Shown: positions 1-39,500 of the stretch, piece by piece
Layout of the letters: the number at the start of each line of letters is the position of its first letter
Numbering within the stretch: position 1 is the stretch's first letter
Source of the DNA: Tubiluchus corallicola
Taxonomy: Eukaryota; Priapulida; Priapulimorpha; Priapulimorphida; Tubiluchidae
Assembly: GCA_030141605.1 (NCBI GenBank)
Contig: JAQGDQ010000018.1
Location: 1,275,804-1,339,803, forward strand
Length of the DNA: 64,000 nt
Direction: 5' to 3'
Program-made: the position numbers and the translations under genes
The notes under the pieces: model-generated
What the model was told of the DNA's origin: nothing
The model's database searches: none
Seen by the model: the letters and a program-made list of their open reading frames with translations, nothing else

Positions 1-3000
1 TTATAGTCGGATGCTTTGTATTGAAAGAGCAAATAGACTGAAGGGCTACTTGTTCACGCTGTTTGCGATTAGTAATGTTTATATTACGTGGCTGTTTTTT
101 TGCGTTGGCTTACATTAAAGTTATAATATATTGGTAACCAATACACAACTATTATTAAAATTCGTAAACTTAGTCATCGGCATAATTATCCTCGTTTGAA
201 GTTAACTTGTGTGTGCCCTAACAGGTAACAGCCTAAAAAGCGTGTAGTTTTTTTTTGCATAAATGTATTGTAATCGAGCTTGAGTTCATTACTACATAAT
301 GTAGTAATTCTTTTGCAGGTGCATGAAAATTTTTGTACGGTAGCGTTTAGCTGTTCTGTCTGTTTTTGTTACGTCATTTATCGTCCAGTACATCATTAGC
401 AAAACGTTAAAGGAAAACAGGATGATTTTTCATATGTTACCCCATTTTCAAGTCCGATAAAAACACGATTAATTTTGCAAAAGCGTTTCTGATAATTAAA
501 TAATAAGAGTAAAAACTTAACTGGCGGCGGGCGAGCCCTACTATTGATGACATCACAAACTAACATAATTTTCAACAGCAAAAATATTCTACGAGCGTGT
601 TGCACGTATTTTGCGAAAGCGAAAGTTGAAGTACAGTCCTGCTGTAAGATATTTAGTGTGTTGTACTAAAACTAGCCATGTTGTAAGATATAAAATTCAA
701 ATTTCAAATTTTCCGCTGTGTTCGCGCTTCCGAAATGCAGGCGCTAGTGCCCGTCTAACTAGCGAATGGCGAAATGCATGTACAGTAGGGAAGAATTAGT
801 GGCGCGAATGCGAAATTGTATTTGTGTGGTAATAATTCTTTCATTTTTGAAAAAATAGTGTGTTCCCTTTTAATATTTTAAAGAGTATATTGTTTTGACT
901 TACAGTTTAAGATTGGGTCCAGTTTAGCTTTAACTTTTGAGGCTAGTGATTATATGATATGTGTGTGCGTCACCTTGTAGTCATGCTGCTGTTATCTCAT
1001 TTAATACTAACTATAACCCAAACCACAGAGCAATCTTAAATGATACTTGAAACAACTTTGTCGTTTTCGTTTTTCAACATCTTTTGGGCGCTGTTGTATC
1101 TGAAGATTCTACAGACTAAAAATCGATCTGAAAGCTATATGCCAAAAAGTCAAGCCTCACATGATAACCACAAGCATAAAACTCACGCGTCCATCCACTT
1201 TGTCATGGTTTGTCCCGCCTAAGTCAAATACACGGAGATGTACTTGCTCAACATTTCAGTTTAATATTACTAGCTCTTGCCATTAAGGATTTATTGACTT
1301 TATTAGTCCAGTCTCCAAGGAAACTAGTTTTATAGTTTTTTTCATAGACCTGCTTTTATTTGGAACATCCGGTTGTTGTCGTGTTTTTCCTTTAATGCAT
1401 ATTTGTAGGCTTGCATCTTAATTCTGTTGACTGCTTATCCAACATTTTGTTACTTGTAGTTAAGTGAGCATTAGGGAACATGGGGGACACCTTGGCAAAA
1501 TCAGAGTTAATGTACGTTTTCATGCAGTTTTCTTAGTAAGACTGAACTAGCAGGGGGGTGAGCTTTGAAACGAATAAACAAGCAAATGGGAGACTAACAT
1601 GCAGTGAAATTTTCAAATTCGTGTGCATGCGTGTATTCTTGACAGTGTCAATTATGTATTTTGTTTGATGCGTTAATGTTCGTTGCTTTTAAAGTTTTAA
1701 AAGCAAGTTGATGACACTAAGCAGTTCACTAACACAAGTAAAATGGCGCAACTAAACATTACTTTCTTTCATTCAGTCTTTTGGTTAAATAATTTTCTCT
1801 TTCTGTGATTTACAAACATGCATTGTTTGCTAGCGGCTTAATGAGGGTTAAATTCGTGAACAAATACGGCGTATTTGAAAATAGCCTTTTTTGTGTCTGG
1901 TTAATACAAACATGTTGTTCTGTGCTCTATGGGAATTAACGTGTCGGTAAACTCTATAGCAATTATTTTTGAAGGAATTCGCGTGATTATGTCTGCCATA
2001 ATTATGTTTAAACACTTAACACATGCATACAAAAATAAATGTTTGTTATTTCTACTTATGACTTTTCAAATGTACATTAACTTCTGCTTATTGTTATGCG
2101 AACCTCATTTTATTGCAATTTTATTGCATTTACAGTCGCATGAAGTGAATGTTGAACGGAGCTATTTGAGAGAAAGCGCACACATTACAATCGTGTTAAT
2201 TGTTAAGTCGCCATTCAGTTCATGATATTCAAATGTCATATTTACATTGGAACTTGGTTCACAATTTAGCTCATTGCGAAATAGCTATAATCAAAACAAT
2301 ACCAACTTTATTTATAACTAAGCAATATTGCTAGAATTATATTCAAGCATATATTTCCAACAAATTAATTTATAACAATTTGTGCTGTTTAGATGTAAAG
2401 GAAATATACAGGTGGCCCCTTTGCTTCATATTGACTAGTTCAACAGGATATAGAGATCTGGAAACATACCATTATGAAACATTCTGGTAATTTACTTAGC
2501 TTAATTGCACACATTAGTGTTTTTAGTCCGGAACAAAGTTTTGGTAACACCATTCGCAGCTGCTGGTTCATTTATCTTGTGCTTGTCTTTGTGAACGGTC
2601 TAGATTTTTTCAGGCTAGTTTTTAACTGTTTCAAAATGTGTTCGGAATAGTTAATAAGTTTTGTAATTTATATGTAAAAAATGGGATGTGTGCCATGCTT
2701 ACTTGAGTGGCGATTGTGTAATAAATTTTGTTATGAAGGTGTTATTGACCAACTCTCTGTTCTTTACATGGTGAGTATTACCGCTGTAGACCAAAGTGAG
2801 ACTGTTTATGTACTTTATTTTGCAGGTAAAAATTCGCCTCTGTCTCGGCCTCGATTTGCCATCTGCTTTACTATTAATTATAAGTATTATTATTACGGCT
2901 ATAGCCGTAATAGCTATTTAAGACATAAATGCGTGTTTTGCTGAATATTTATTGCTAGTATAGTTACCCAAAGGCTTTACTTTTATGACATTACTTTCGT

Positions 3001-4619
3001 TTTATTTGGCAGCCAATAGATGGCAGTGCGATGCCTGGCTTCATGTTGTGCCTACAGATACGGTTGTGCCGAATAATTGTTAACAGACAAGTTTTAGTTG
3101 TTTGACTATCGCCCTAAGAATATATTTACTTCTAAATTTAAGTTTACACTGTTGATTTAGGCAGAATAGATTATACAGTTATATTGTCTGTCCTGGAATG
3201 CTTTTCGATCCGAATTAGTTGTACATCTAACGCTTGTGTTAGCTGCCTAATTCATGAATTTTAAACAAGTGGAAGAGAATGTAAGATCGTTTCCAACAAA
3301 TCTTAGTGAAAAAGATCTAGTCTGAAATTAAAATGACTAAATGACCTGTTTTAACTTCCTCTCTTTTTAAATTCGTATTCTTTTAATGTTGCTCGACATA
3401 TTACACGACTCCCTCGTACGAATCATTGTTATTGCCTGTAGACATCTGAAATTTTTGTTTTAGGAAACGGTTATTTTATTTTTTAAAATTTGTTGTGATT
3501 TTTAAATGAGCCTTTGGAAAACTTGAAATCCAAAAAGTTTTAATCTTCCTATACGTAATAATAACAATGACAGGAAAGGCGGCGATCGTTGTTACCAATT
3601 TTTTTTAAGTTTATAGGACGCCGAGTTTTTGTTTTCAATGAACGAATTTCAATAGCTTCGTTTCGTGAATTTAAGCATGTTGCTGATCTCTTTTTAACGT
3701 GGACTTAACTTGGATGTATTTCGGTAAATCATTCCCGGGTTCGTGCGGTCTTTTTCGCGTTTCTTAACTGCTGTCAGTGAGCACTATGAGTCTTTTCTTG
3801 TTAACTGTCGCCTTTTATTATGTGTAGTTAAGCGCTCTATTGTGCGATTCGCCAATACACCTATTATCCATCAGCTTCCCGATGCTACCTGGTTGCTAGC
3901 TTGATGTGCTGTACCTCTCGCGGAGTGCCGCAGCTGCTGTAACAGCAGTACCACATCATTATTATACCTTGTTGGCGTATGCAAGACGGCATTACCGTAA
4001 CGATGCTGGTTTCGCGTGGAATGAACACAGTGATTGGAGATCCACCTGCTGAAGATCTCTTGCGGATTATGTCTCAGTGTTGTGGAACTAATGACGGATG
4101 ATTACAGAAACTAGTAACTAAGTAACTGTCGTGAATGGGCAGGGCAGGAATATGCTCAGACATAGATATATCTATTTGTACAATGTTCTAGAGTTTTCAC
4201 GTTGATTCATATATTATCGTAGTATTGTTTAGAGTGTTGGCATTTAATAAAGTCCACGTCAATTCATTATCGCAGTGGTGTGGAATCTCCACGTATTTGG
4301 TGTGCATACGTATTTATAATAAATACTAATTAGGATGTCAGACACGTCGTATTGCGCGGATTGGAGTATAATTGCACTTAAATGGGAACCATTTTCCCGC
4401 TTCACTGAATTCTGAACAACACGATGGTAGTTTAATTTAAAGTATCTGAGTACAGCAAGTTTGTGTATTGCGAACACACAAGAATTTGTTAGTATATAAA
4501 CATCTTGTGTGCCATTTGCCTGTTATATGTATTTGTGCTCATGAACACCAGGCAACCGGGTCGCATATAGGGTAAATATACATGTTTGACAAGTAGCCAT
4601 ATTTGATAAGCAGGGAGAA
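1..4619. other. Upstream non-coding region of the RIPOR gene
   Basis: No conserved coding sequence was recognised in this 4.6 kb. The open frames here are short and have AT-rich random composition. The stretch at about 520-800 is richer in CpG and in GCGAAAG/GCGCGAA-type words than its surroundings. It could be a promoter or a mobile-element remnant, but nothing decides this. Non-coding 5' exons of the downstream plus-strand gene may lie here; their positions cannot be fixed without transcripts. Confidence 0.45.
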
Positions 4620-29977
<25,358 letters not shown>

Positions 29978-30437
29978 TGCGAGCAGTACATTTGCTATGT
30001 AACTAGGCTTTAATATTTGTTCCAGTTTGTAAATAGCTGCTGTTAAGTTTACAAATGTTGCTGTATTATACTTGATTTGTACAAAGCTTGTACAGAATTA
30101 GTAGACCACGTTGATTTTATCATCCCAAGCTTTTAAGTCGTAATATTTGCATTTTACTTCACTTGTGTTAAATTTAGAATATTAATTCATTTAGTTACTT
30201 TTTGTATTTTCTAATTGAAGATGTAGTTTATGTATGTTTTATGACATGGCTGGTTTTGTTCGGACTCTGCATTTTTTATATAAATCAGCATGATGTTGGG
30301 AGAACATATTGTTTTGAATATATTTTACTCACCTGTCAGATTTTACTTAGCTGCTGTACTGTCTTTATAGAGCTTTTAGAAATTGTAATATAATGCTGGT
30401 GCTATTTATACTTGCACGTCTGTTTAATATGAATAAA
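29978..30437 (+). other. RIPOR 3' untranslated region with AATAAA
   Basis: After the TAG stop there is no further coding sequence. The first AATAAA hexamer is at 30432-30437, giving a 3' UTR of about 460-480 nt. The true cleavage site needs transcript ends. Confidence 0.5.
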
Positions 30438-31492
30438 ATTTCTGCAACACTTAACTGTATAAGCATTCAAATCATGGAGCAAGAAAATTTGCCTGACACG
30501 TTTTTTTAGAAATCTAAATGTTTCGTGTATAATTTGTGTGCGACAGTTTAATATGGAGGTTTGGAGTTCACATAAATTTGTGGCCTTATGAACGAACAAT
30601 ATTATTTTTGCGTATATTTTCTTACAAAGCGCAACTAACTAGTTTAAAGAGGACTCAAAATTTGTTCATGTTAGTGTATGAATGGCTACATAAAATTAAA
30701 AAGTCTTTGACATACTTCCAGTTAAAACAATTGTTGTTGACTGTCACTATCATTTAGTATTATTGTTCCACGGTTTCAAAGATAGGTTACAGTGCACATG
30801 CTATTTTGAAATCAGAAGCTTATGGGTTTGCCACTATTTAAGTATAGAAACTGGAATGTTATTTTTATGTCAAAATTATACTGTCCTGTTAATTTAAGCA
30901 TAGTTTGTGCAGCGGAGTGCACTAGTTGTATCTATGCACAAAATGATCTGTAACATAAGAGCTTTTGTAACATCCATGTTATTATTAAACAGTAATAGTT
31001 ATATTTATATAACCATGTTTTTTCTTTTAGCCACAGTTTTGTTCTTGCTGACAACATTTTATAATGCTATACTCATAAAACAAGGTACGAAAATTCACAT
31101 CTTGATAGCTTACTCACCAAAGATTTGTAATGTAGACGAAAAAAAACTGGGAAGCAAAATGAGCAACTGAATGGAAGCACAGTGAAGCTAAAAATATGAT
31201 TGCATAACAACTAATTGTGTAAGCCAAAGAAAAGATAAGCTAGTGAGTAGTGACGTCATCGATCCATTACTGTCTGGTTTCTCTGAACCAAATCAGCTCA
31301 AATAATTTTTAGCAAAAAGCTCTCTTGGAAAACAAACAAAAAATGAAGAGCAAAACAACGTAACAAAACTCGATAATTAATAAAACAATTTACAGTTAAA
31401 CATCTATTTAAACAACAGTGTAGCAACAATAAAATTTAATGTCAAAACTCGTTGTACATAACGATTGTCATTAATTTGTTTGCTCTATTAGG

Positions 31493-31657
31493 CATGGCTT
31501 CCCAGCTGTTGGTTGAATGCAGAAGTTGTGATAGAAAACAAGTTTAATGATGTACAGGGTCTATATCATCTTTTGTGTCTTTTACAAAATGAGCTGACAT
31601 TACCAGAATGTTTGGCAACAGTGGTTACTAATAGTACTCACAATAAAATAAAATAAT
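31493..31657 (+). other. Orphan ORF / candidate terminal exon, function unknown
   Basis: After a good acceptor-like sequence (TTGCTCTATTAG) an open frame of 54 codons begins Ala-Trp-Leu-Pro-Ser-Cys and continues with NAEVVIENKFNDVQGLYHLL before a TAA. Its amino-acid composition looks more protein-like than the surrounding frames. I do not recognise it. No partner exon is evident upstream, and its 3' end abuts a repeat copy, so it may be a fragment of a gene or of a mobile element. Confidence 0.25.
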
Positions 31658-31955
31658 AAACTTGAAATATGTTTTAAATGAGATGCAGAAACATTGACAT
31701 ATTCAGATAAAGCAGTATCAGATGCAGTGCGGTTATATCTATAACATTAACTGAAACGCTAAATTTCATTGTGTAATCTACAAAAACCGAGACAAACTGA
31801 ATGTAATGCAGGGTTTATAATTAGTAATTTAAACTTATTCTCAAGTAGATTAAAAGTAAATTACTTTTACTTGGGAACTTAATAGTTTTTGTAGTACATA
31901 GTGTTTTTTGAAAGGCACTATAATGTTTTACCTAGTAAGAGTAATTTTACATGCA
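31640..31955. mobile_element. Foldback/MITE-like repeat, truncated copy 1
   Basis: This copy matches the left arm and middle of the element at 32041-32560: TTTTAAATGAGATGC, then CAGATGCAGTG.GGTTATAT, CTAAATTTCAT, and later GTAGATTAAAAGTAA and GAAAGGCACTATAA. The match ends near 31955, and the right inverted arm is missing. Confidence 0.75.
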
Positions 31956-32040
31956 TTGCAGAAAGTTAAAAAACTTTGGTCCCTTAGGCTTATGTGTTGG
32001 AGCTACACAACGATGTTAGGCTGCTTAACTCATTCTTCAT

Positions 32041-32560
32041 AATCAAATAAAAAAATAAACTTGGAAAACGTTTTAAATGAGATGCGCGCACATTAAAATA
32101 TTCCAGATAAAAATATCCAAGCAAATCAATAGCAGATGCAGTGTGGTTATATATATATATAACATTTACTGATAATCTAAATTTCATTTTGCAATTTACA
32201 TAAAAAAGAGTCAAACCTGCTCACACATTACACTTCTTACTTATTACTTCTGAATTTAGTGCACGGCTTATAATTAATAATTCACACTTATTATTAAATA
32301 GATTAAAAGTAATCTACTTTTGCTTAGCAATTTAACAGTTTTTGTAGTACTTAGTGTTTTTGAAAGCACTATAACATTTTACCTAATAACAGTATATTTT
32401 ACAGTAAAACAGTAAAATTACAACATGAAATTTAGATTTTTAGTAAATGTTATAGATATAACCACACTGCATCTGATAGTGCATTACTTGGATATTTTTA
32501 TCTGGAATATTTCAATGTGTGTACATCTCATTTAAAATATTTTTCACTATAAAACTGTAG
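32041..32560. mobile_element. Foldback/MITE-like repeat, copy with both arms
   Basis: The left arm (about 32058-32190) and right arm (about 32424-32547) are inverted copies of each other over roughly 120-130 bp. Shared words include TTTTAAATGAGATG, ATATTCCAGATAAAAATATCC, CAGATGCAGTGTGGTTATAT and AATCTAAATTTCAT (as read on the left arm; written here in blocks of 21 or fewer with differences). The arms flank a centre of about 230 bp. There is no ORF. It lies between the converging ends of RIPOR and BDP1. Confidence 0.8.
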
Positions 32561-33558
32561 GCCTAATGCAAAGACAGAAAAATCAAACAATGTACAGGTT
32601 ACAGTACAATACCATTTAAATTTTTTAGAGATAATTAATTATGGCTGTGTAAAAGATCTATCTAATTTTAGGTAAATCTATTATTTTAATACAATTTTTT
32701 TAATGTTTGTACATAGTGATTGAATTTACTGCAAAAAATGATGTAATGCCATGGCAACGAGAAAGTTAGCATATATGGCATTTAATTTTATCTGAAATTG
32801 AGTACTGCATAAAATTTGATACACATAAAGTCGTAAACAGCAAAAATAGTGAGGTATGTTTGAGGCAGGCTTAGAAAACCACCATGCCCAACATACATGC
32901 ACATTAAACGAGAAAGTACCAGTTTCAACACAGTGGCCAACAATTTAAATAATAGTTTGAACATTTTACTCATTTTGCCAGTATCTTATAGGATCGTTGC
33001 TAGCTCATATATTTAACAAATATACACATGTTTTTTTGTCACATTCGGATGAATACATTCACAAATGTGTGAATATACCTTTACAATGAATAGTGCTACT
33101 TCTGTCACAGAATTTTTTCACATGTGAAAAATTACACTTAATGTAGAGTCTCTTTTTTAAATACATCTTAATATAAATACTATTAATAAATAAATTACAG
33201 ATAATAAAAAATAATTGTAGATTTAAGTGCAAAAAGGTGCTTGGATAGTGTACAGTTGCAAGTTGAAAATAAAGAAAGGCAGACTCTAACTAATGTCACT
33301 GCAACCTTGCAACAATTTTTACATAAAAATGTATGACATGAATATTGCAACAATACAAAATATAACTTTTGGCTGTTCTGTTAAAAATTACTAAACATTG
33401 TATACTAACATGTAAAGTTGACATGTTCTAATGGTGGGCTTACTAAACACAGAAACGGTATTTAAGCCTTAAAACTTATTTAAGCAATTCTTCAATGTAC
33501 AGAATGCAATTTGTACGTTAAGACATTTTCAATCAGATATTGAAGCCTTGCAAAAAAT

Positions 33559-36500
33559 TTAGTTTACCGATACTTCGCTAGCTATTACTTCTTCGCTGAC
33601 TACTTGCAATTCCGATCCATCCAGGATAGATTGCGCTGAGATCTGTTGATCTACTGCGGCACTGCGCCCCATAATTTCTTGCTGGTTAACCACATTTGTT
33701 GAGAAATATTCACCGAATGTAATATCTGAATTTGACAGCAGTTGTAAATTTGGAGTTCCAGGAACTACAAAATAAAAGTACCATTTTAGTCAATAAAGAA
33801 TTCTAGCACAAGTTTTCAAGGTGTACATGATAACTTTACGCATAACTAAAAAAGTTACAATTATATGATAACATAGAAAAAATAGGTGGCAACAGGAAAA
33901 ATGCACAAACCTCGCGAATCTTTTCTCAGAAAAGTTTGCAATGAATGTTGATGATTTTGTAGCTGCGCTGTTTCCAATAAAGTTGACCCTAAAGCTGGCA
34001 GCTTAGCTGGAGAAGTGCCGTGAAGTGGAGTGGTGATTTGCTGAACATCTGGTGAACTGGCAGTCTGCAGTCTTGGAGAAGTAGCAACGTTTGGCAACTT
34101 CTCTGTAGATATTGTGGATTTTTGCTGGACTGGTGGAGGCGACACCATATAAACATGAATTACCTGAAATAAGAATATAATTAAACAAATAACATTTTAC
34201 ATGACAACTTCATAAAGAAAATTTACACGATTTCTAAGGACACACACTATGCAAAATCTGTCTGAATCAGATTTTTATTAGCCTGCAGCCTCGATAAATG
34301 CCAATTCACAAATTTTGTAAGACACAAATTTTCATTAAGCAAACTTAAATTTCTGTGTACTGACAAACTCGTCCTGCTTGATGCAACAAACTGCATCAGA
34401 CAAAATCAAATCAGATCAGTGAAAACAACAATTCTGTCATGTGTCGTTTGGTACATGTTTGTATTACTTTGTCTGACACAAATTATTTTATACAAAAGCT
34501 ATAGTGCACGGGAAAATTTTGTTTGCTAAAATTTGATTCCGACTATTTTGTTGCAGGGAGAATTTTTACAGTGTGCAACTAGCATTAATATGCAGTTTTC
34601 TCTCTGGCTCTGGACCAGTTCAGCAATCATAAAACAGAACAACATTAACACAAAATTGTAACTTGTATAAGTTTGGGAAGAGTTTAAATTGCTTTACTGC
34701 AAATTATAAATTACAATGACCTTAAACAGTGAAATTTGATGAAAAGGCACATAATGCAATAAACAGTTAATTTATTTTGAACTTTTGTCAAAGGTGTGTT
34801 TCCAAACAAAGAAGTAAAAGGCCGTAAAGGCATAGACAAATATATACTGGTGCTACACAAATAAATGGAAGTATGTTAAAACTAATTAAATTTGGCAGAT
34901 GACTAAAATGAGCAGCTACAAAATTCGGTTACATCTAAGTTCTAACCTAACATCATGTGAATGATATAGCCTCACTTTATCAGCATATCTCCATTTTAAA
35001 CACTACAAATGGATGATTATAGAATGCTTTTTATTAAGGATGCTATCGAGCAATCATAATAAATTATGTTTGTTGACAATTATTACTGTAGTTTACAGCA
35101 GCAAAAATAAGCCTAACATAATAAATCAAACTTCATGAATTTGGAAATAAAACTGCATCTCAATCAACAAATCATCCATTGGTTTGTCATAGCAAGGGAA
35201 TTTCTTAGAGAACAAGAAAACATTCTTCATAAATAAAGCTTAAAAATTGGTCTTGAAATTTTATGTCACTTACATGCTGTCTTACTGCTTACAGGGCTTC
35301 TATTAGCAGTAATGCTGAACAGAACTTGTAAATTTAAGCTCCTGTGATGACTGTTAGGCACAGTCATTTTAATTGTAAGTCACTCGAAACAAGTTTAGAT
35401 AACATTGTGTAAAATTTTTAAAAACAATCAGAGCATTTGTTGCACACACTTCACTAATATAAAACAGTAATTCATACTTGTATGGCGCTGGCAATGCAGG
35501 TGGTTCAAATATTTTAAGTTGTTAAGAATTTTGTTTCCAATTATGTAAGTCTTTTAACAAGTAAGGGTAATGCTAAGTAATGTAACTCTGTATGGAAAGT
35601 ACTTTGGGATATGTTTTAAAATTTTCTTTTCTTCCCCTTTAAGGAAATATAGTTTTTGCTAGTTTCTGAGCAAAAATGACTAGCAAGTTCATGTAATTTA
35701 GTAACAAGATCAGTAGTCACTTAAAGGAAAACCGGACGATTGTGTAGACATAAGTTCAGAATAAAGAATGCTCTAAAATATTGAAAACTACAACAACCTT
35801 TTTTAAATCAAAGCTTAGATCTTAGATTAAATAATAGATTAAATAATAATTACCTCGGATACTCAAATTTTGTTAAACATTCAAAGCTACCCGCGGCTAA
35901 GTGAATCTACTGCGATTGGTAACAGTGTCTTTTTGTCACATTCGCGTGGCCGACAAATAGAAGGCGGTACCGTGATAACCATGATCATGAACTGCAGTGT
36001 TAGTTTCTGACGTCATAACATGTAGAGCCCATTTTCGCAACATCACGCATTCAAACAGTAACACTTACGCAAACGTGCTTGACGTGCAACCATTGCACAA
36101 ACTGTGGTCAGTTTTAGACGTAAGCAATATCTGTGTTCGGTTACCGTTAATGAACTTTCATATTATTTTCCTCTTAATAATACACAAAGACTAATAATTA
36201 AAGCAAATTATGGTACCTGAGATTTTGGATCAGCTGACTGGCCTCTTACAAACACAAGATTGCCAGGAGAACCCAAAGGCGAAGTGACTGGGCTCTGTGG
36301 GTCGGATGCCACTGGCGACTGCTTCTTTTTCAATACTCTAGGTTTTCTTTGTAGGATGTTCACATTTGTGTGCAGCCGAGATGCTTGATTACTTGACACT
36401 TGTTTTACACCTGTCTGTAACTGATTACTTGGTGCTTGCATCACATCCATATGTGACTGCGAAGCTTGACTATGTGGCGTTTGTGCAACACCTATGTACT

Positions 36501-39500
36501 GCAATGCTGACGCTTGATTACTTGGTGCCTGTACCACACCCAAGTGTGCTCGAGAAACTTGATTGCTTGGAGCCTGTCTTCTTTTGAAAGAATTGGCATG
36601 AACCAGAACAGTAGGGCGGGTATTTGTAGTAAATGCTGGCTTTGGAAGAGAAATGTCTTTATTACTCTGCTGTTTTATTAATCTATTGCTTCCAAGGACC
36701 TGTACACCCCGGCGACGTCCCCTTTTATTCTTGACAAATATTGGATTGTACACTGAGACTCGCTTAGGCTGCCGGCCTGCTCTAGTTGTTTGCTTGCACA
36801 TATTGTCTAAAATCTCATCTTCATCAATGCTTCCCTCTTCATTTGCGACACATTTGCCTGGTTTTCTTTCAAATGCATCAGCTTCTACAGCATCCACATC
36901 AAGATCGCTATGTCCGCTGGTGCTCTCCCCACTGGGATGCTTCCCTAAAATGCAAATAAAAAAGCTAAAATTGGCTTGCTTTTGAAATAAACCATCATTG
37001 CTAAAACATAAAAGTATAACAGAACTTTATTGCCCTTATCAAACTAAAGAAATTGTATGTGCACGTACTTAAAAATCCAGTAAAAATTAACAGTGATGTT
37101 GCATTATCTAAAGTTTGTCTTGATAAAGTTGCAAAATTGCTTTTACTTTATCCTAAGAGAAACATGGACAGAAATAGCATAGTATTATTTTACACAGTTC
37201 AGCAAGTCAAAAGTAGGGCTTATTTAATGAAGATGGTGGCGGTGAGATAAGTAATAGCTTATTACCAACTCAGTCTTCTCAGTAGGGCATAGAAGCACAA
37301 AAATGTCACCTGGCATCTGGTGTCTCAGCTACATTAAGGTGTTCCTACATCTTTCCTCAAAAAGGAAATACTCGGAAGCAGTACGGCAGACATATCTACC
37401 AGAAGCAAATTTTCTTGCAGTGACCAATTCATTTACTGGCCAAACTCAGATTCGGTTGACTTGTTGTTAAACACAAACAATGCAGCTATTTCTCACACTG
37501 TGAGTATACCATTGCACACAAGAAGAACAGCTGTGTATGCATGGTAAGAGAGATTCTTATTTTATGCTGAGTTGCAAGTTTGAATGAAAAAACAAAGGGA
37601 ATGTAAGATTTGTCAACATACGTTTTCTCGTTTTGGTTGCTATATTTTTCCTTGTTGTTTTTGCTTCAATCTGCTTTGTTTCTTTCTTAGTTGTTTTTCT
37701 GGTTTGACGGAGACTTTTCTTTTCAGTTTCAACCTCTGACTCAGATGACTCGAAGGTAGACAAGTCAAACATTTTTCTTTCGCCTAGAATGTAAATTTTA
37801 ACAAATGGAAATAAAATATTATAAATCTGCAATAATAATTTTATTAAATTAATAAACAGTTAGTAAAAAAATCCCACTTTTTCTTTTTGCAACAATGTAA
37901 GTAAATTAAAATTGGAGTATTTTGATTACACCAACTACTGAAAATATTATTTTGCTTTTTTTACTATTACACACTGAGTTACCACAATAAGTTAATAGCA
38001 ACAGATTAGCAATGATAAACTTACGTATTGCTTTATCAACAAGTGCTTTATTGACCCGTTCCTCTTTCTTGAATTTGTTCTGAAATCAGTGTTTAAATTT
38101 AACAGAGTTTGCATAAAACTATTGAAATATTATTTGATTGGAATTAGATTTGCTTAATACAGAAAAAAATAAAAAATACGATATACACAAAAAATCAAAA
38201 TCATGAAATGTGTTTTTAAAACTAATTGTCATGTACAAACAGCATAGTATACATAGTTTATTAGATCCACTATTACACACTGTTTTCTATTGAAGTTAAA
38301 AATTGATCTTGAACGTTTAATATCGTTAGTTGAAGTATTCCATAATCTTGGTCCAGTGCTGTCAATGAAGTGTTTTGCCATGTCTGTCCTGCAAGAATTT
38401 ATTCTGGATTATTTTGGTCTTACTGCACAGAGCTTAAAGATACAGGTTTTATAAAATATGTATGTCAAATTTTGCATTGTCAAACATTGACTTTATGACA
38501 ATGCATGATAATGGAGCATATATTTGAAGTCAAATGATTATGCATGCAGTCCATTGTGACACATCGGAAGACACACAAAAAATGGAAGAGAAAAGACATA
38601 AAGATAAAAGTTGTGATACAATTAACATTGGCAAATGTGATGGACCATTAAGCATTAACTGCTTTCATGCTGTTTGAAACATGCTGTAACTCAGCAGTAC
38701 GTCTGCAGTGCTACTTAAGTATATTATCTATGAATACACAGATTATGAATTATATCTATGAATATAAACTGAACGCTCTCTACAAAACAGATACATTCAA
38801 CAGTGAGTAAAAATTTAACTGGTTGTACTGGTAGTGGCATTATACATTTAAAGGTATACGAAAATTATACCTTTAACTCCACACGCTTTCTATGGGGAAA
38901 CAAAGAACCCATCATAGAGAAATCTGTTCCTACTGTACTCAGTGCTTTGTAAAACTTAGCAGTTTCTAAAAAATTGAAAACATGAAAAATTGCAGAAAAA
39001 TAAAATTATAAAGCAATATATCTGTAACAATTAAAACAGTAAAAATAATCTTCAGATGGTGAATAAACAGTTGACTTTATACCTTTAGCAGTCCAGACTT
39101 TGGAACAAGTACGTTTAGAATAGCTTCCATATGTAGTGTAGGTATTCTTAGCATCTTCATAAACGACTTCAGTTGCACTTTCTGGTAATTTCTTTGGCGA
39201 TACATCAATAATCAAACTAAGCACATGTTAAAGGTATCAGTTAACACAAATTTTATAAAAAAGCTATGTACTTCTCAATATCTTATGATAGCATGTATGA
39301 TAATTATATTTTTGTTGATTTGAAGACTTTGTGTATACCAGTAGTCAAATATAAAGCAAATTCTTTCATTTCTGTTATTATTAAAAGTAATTTAGAAAGT
39401 ACATTGCTAGGAAACAAGGAGAACAAATGCAATTCTACTTATGCTTAGTTTCATAGTAACAAAACCAAATGCAAGGGCGGATTTTGGTTTCGCTCAGCTT

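Noticed and set aside
2681-2944. 87-codon frame as an upstream RIPOR exon or separate gene
   Set aside because: No conserved similarity, no convincing splice sites, and a tail made of repetitive Tyr/Asn codons from AT-rich sequence.
36366-36985. Plus-strand open frames of 73 and 110 codons
   Set aside because: They are shadows of the BDP1 exon on the minus strand; the minus frame carries the conserved protein and phase-correct splice sites.
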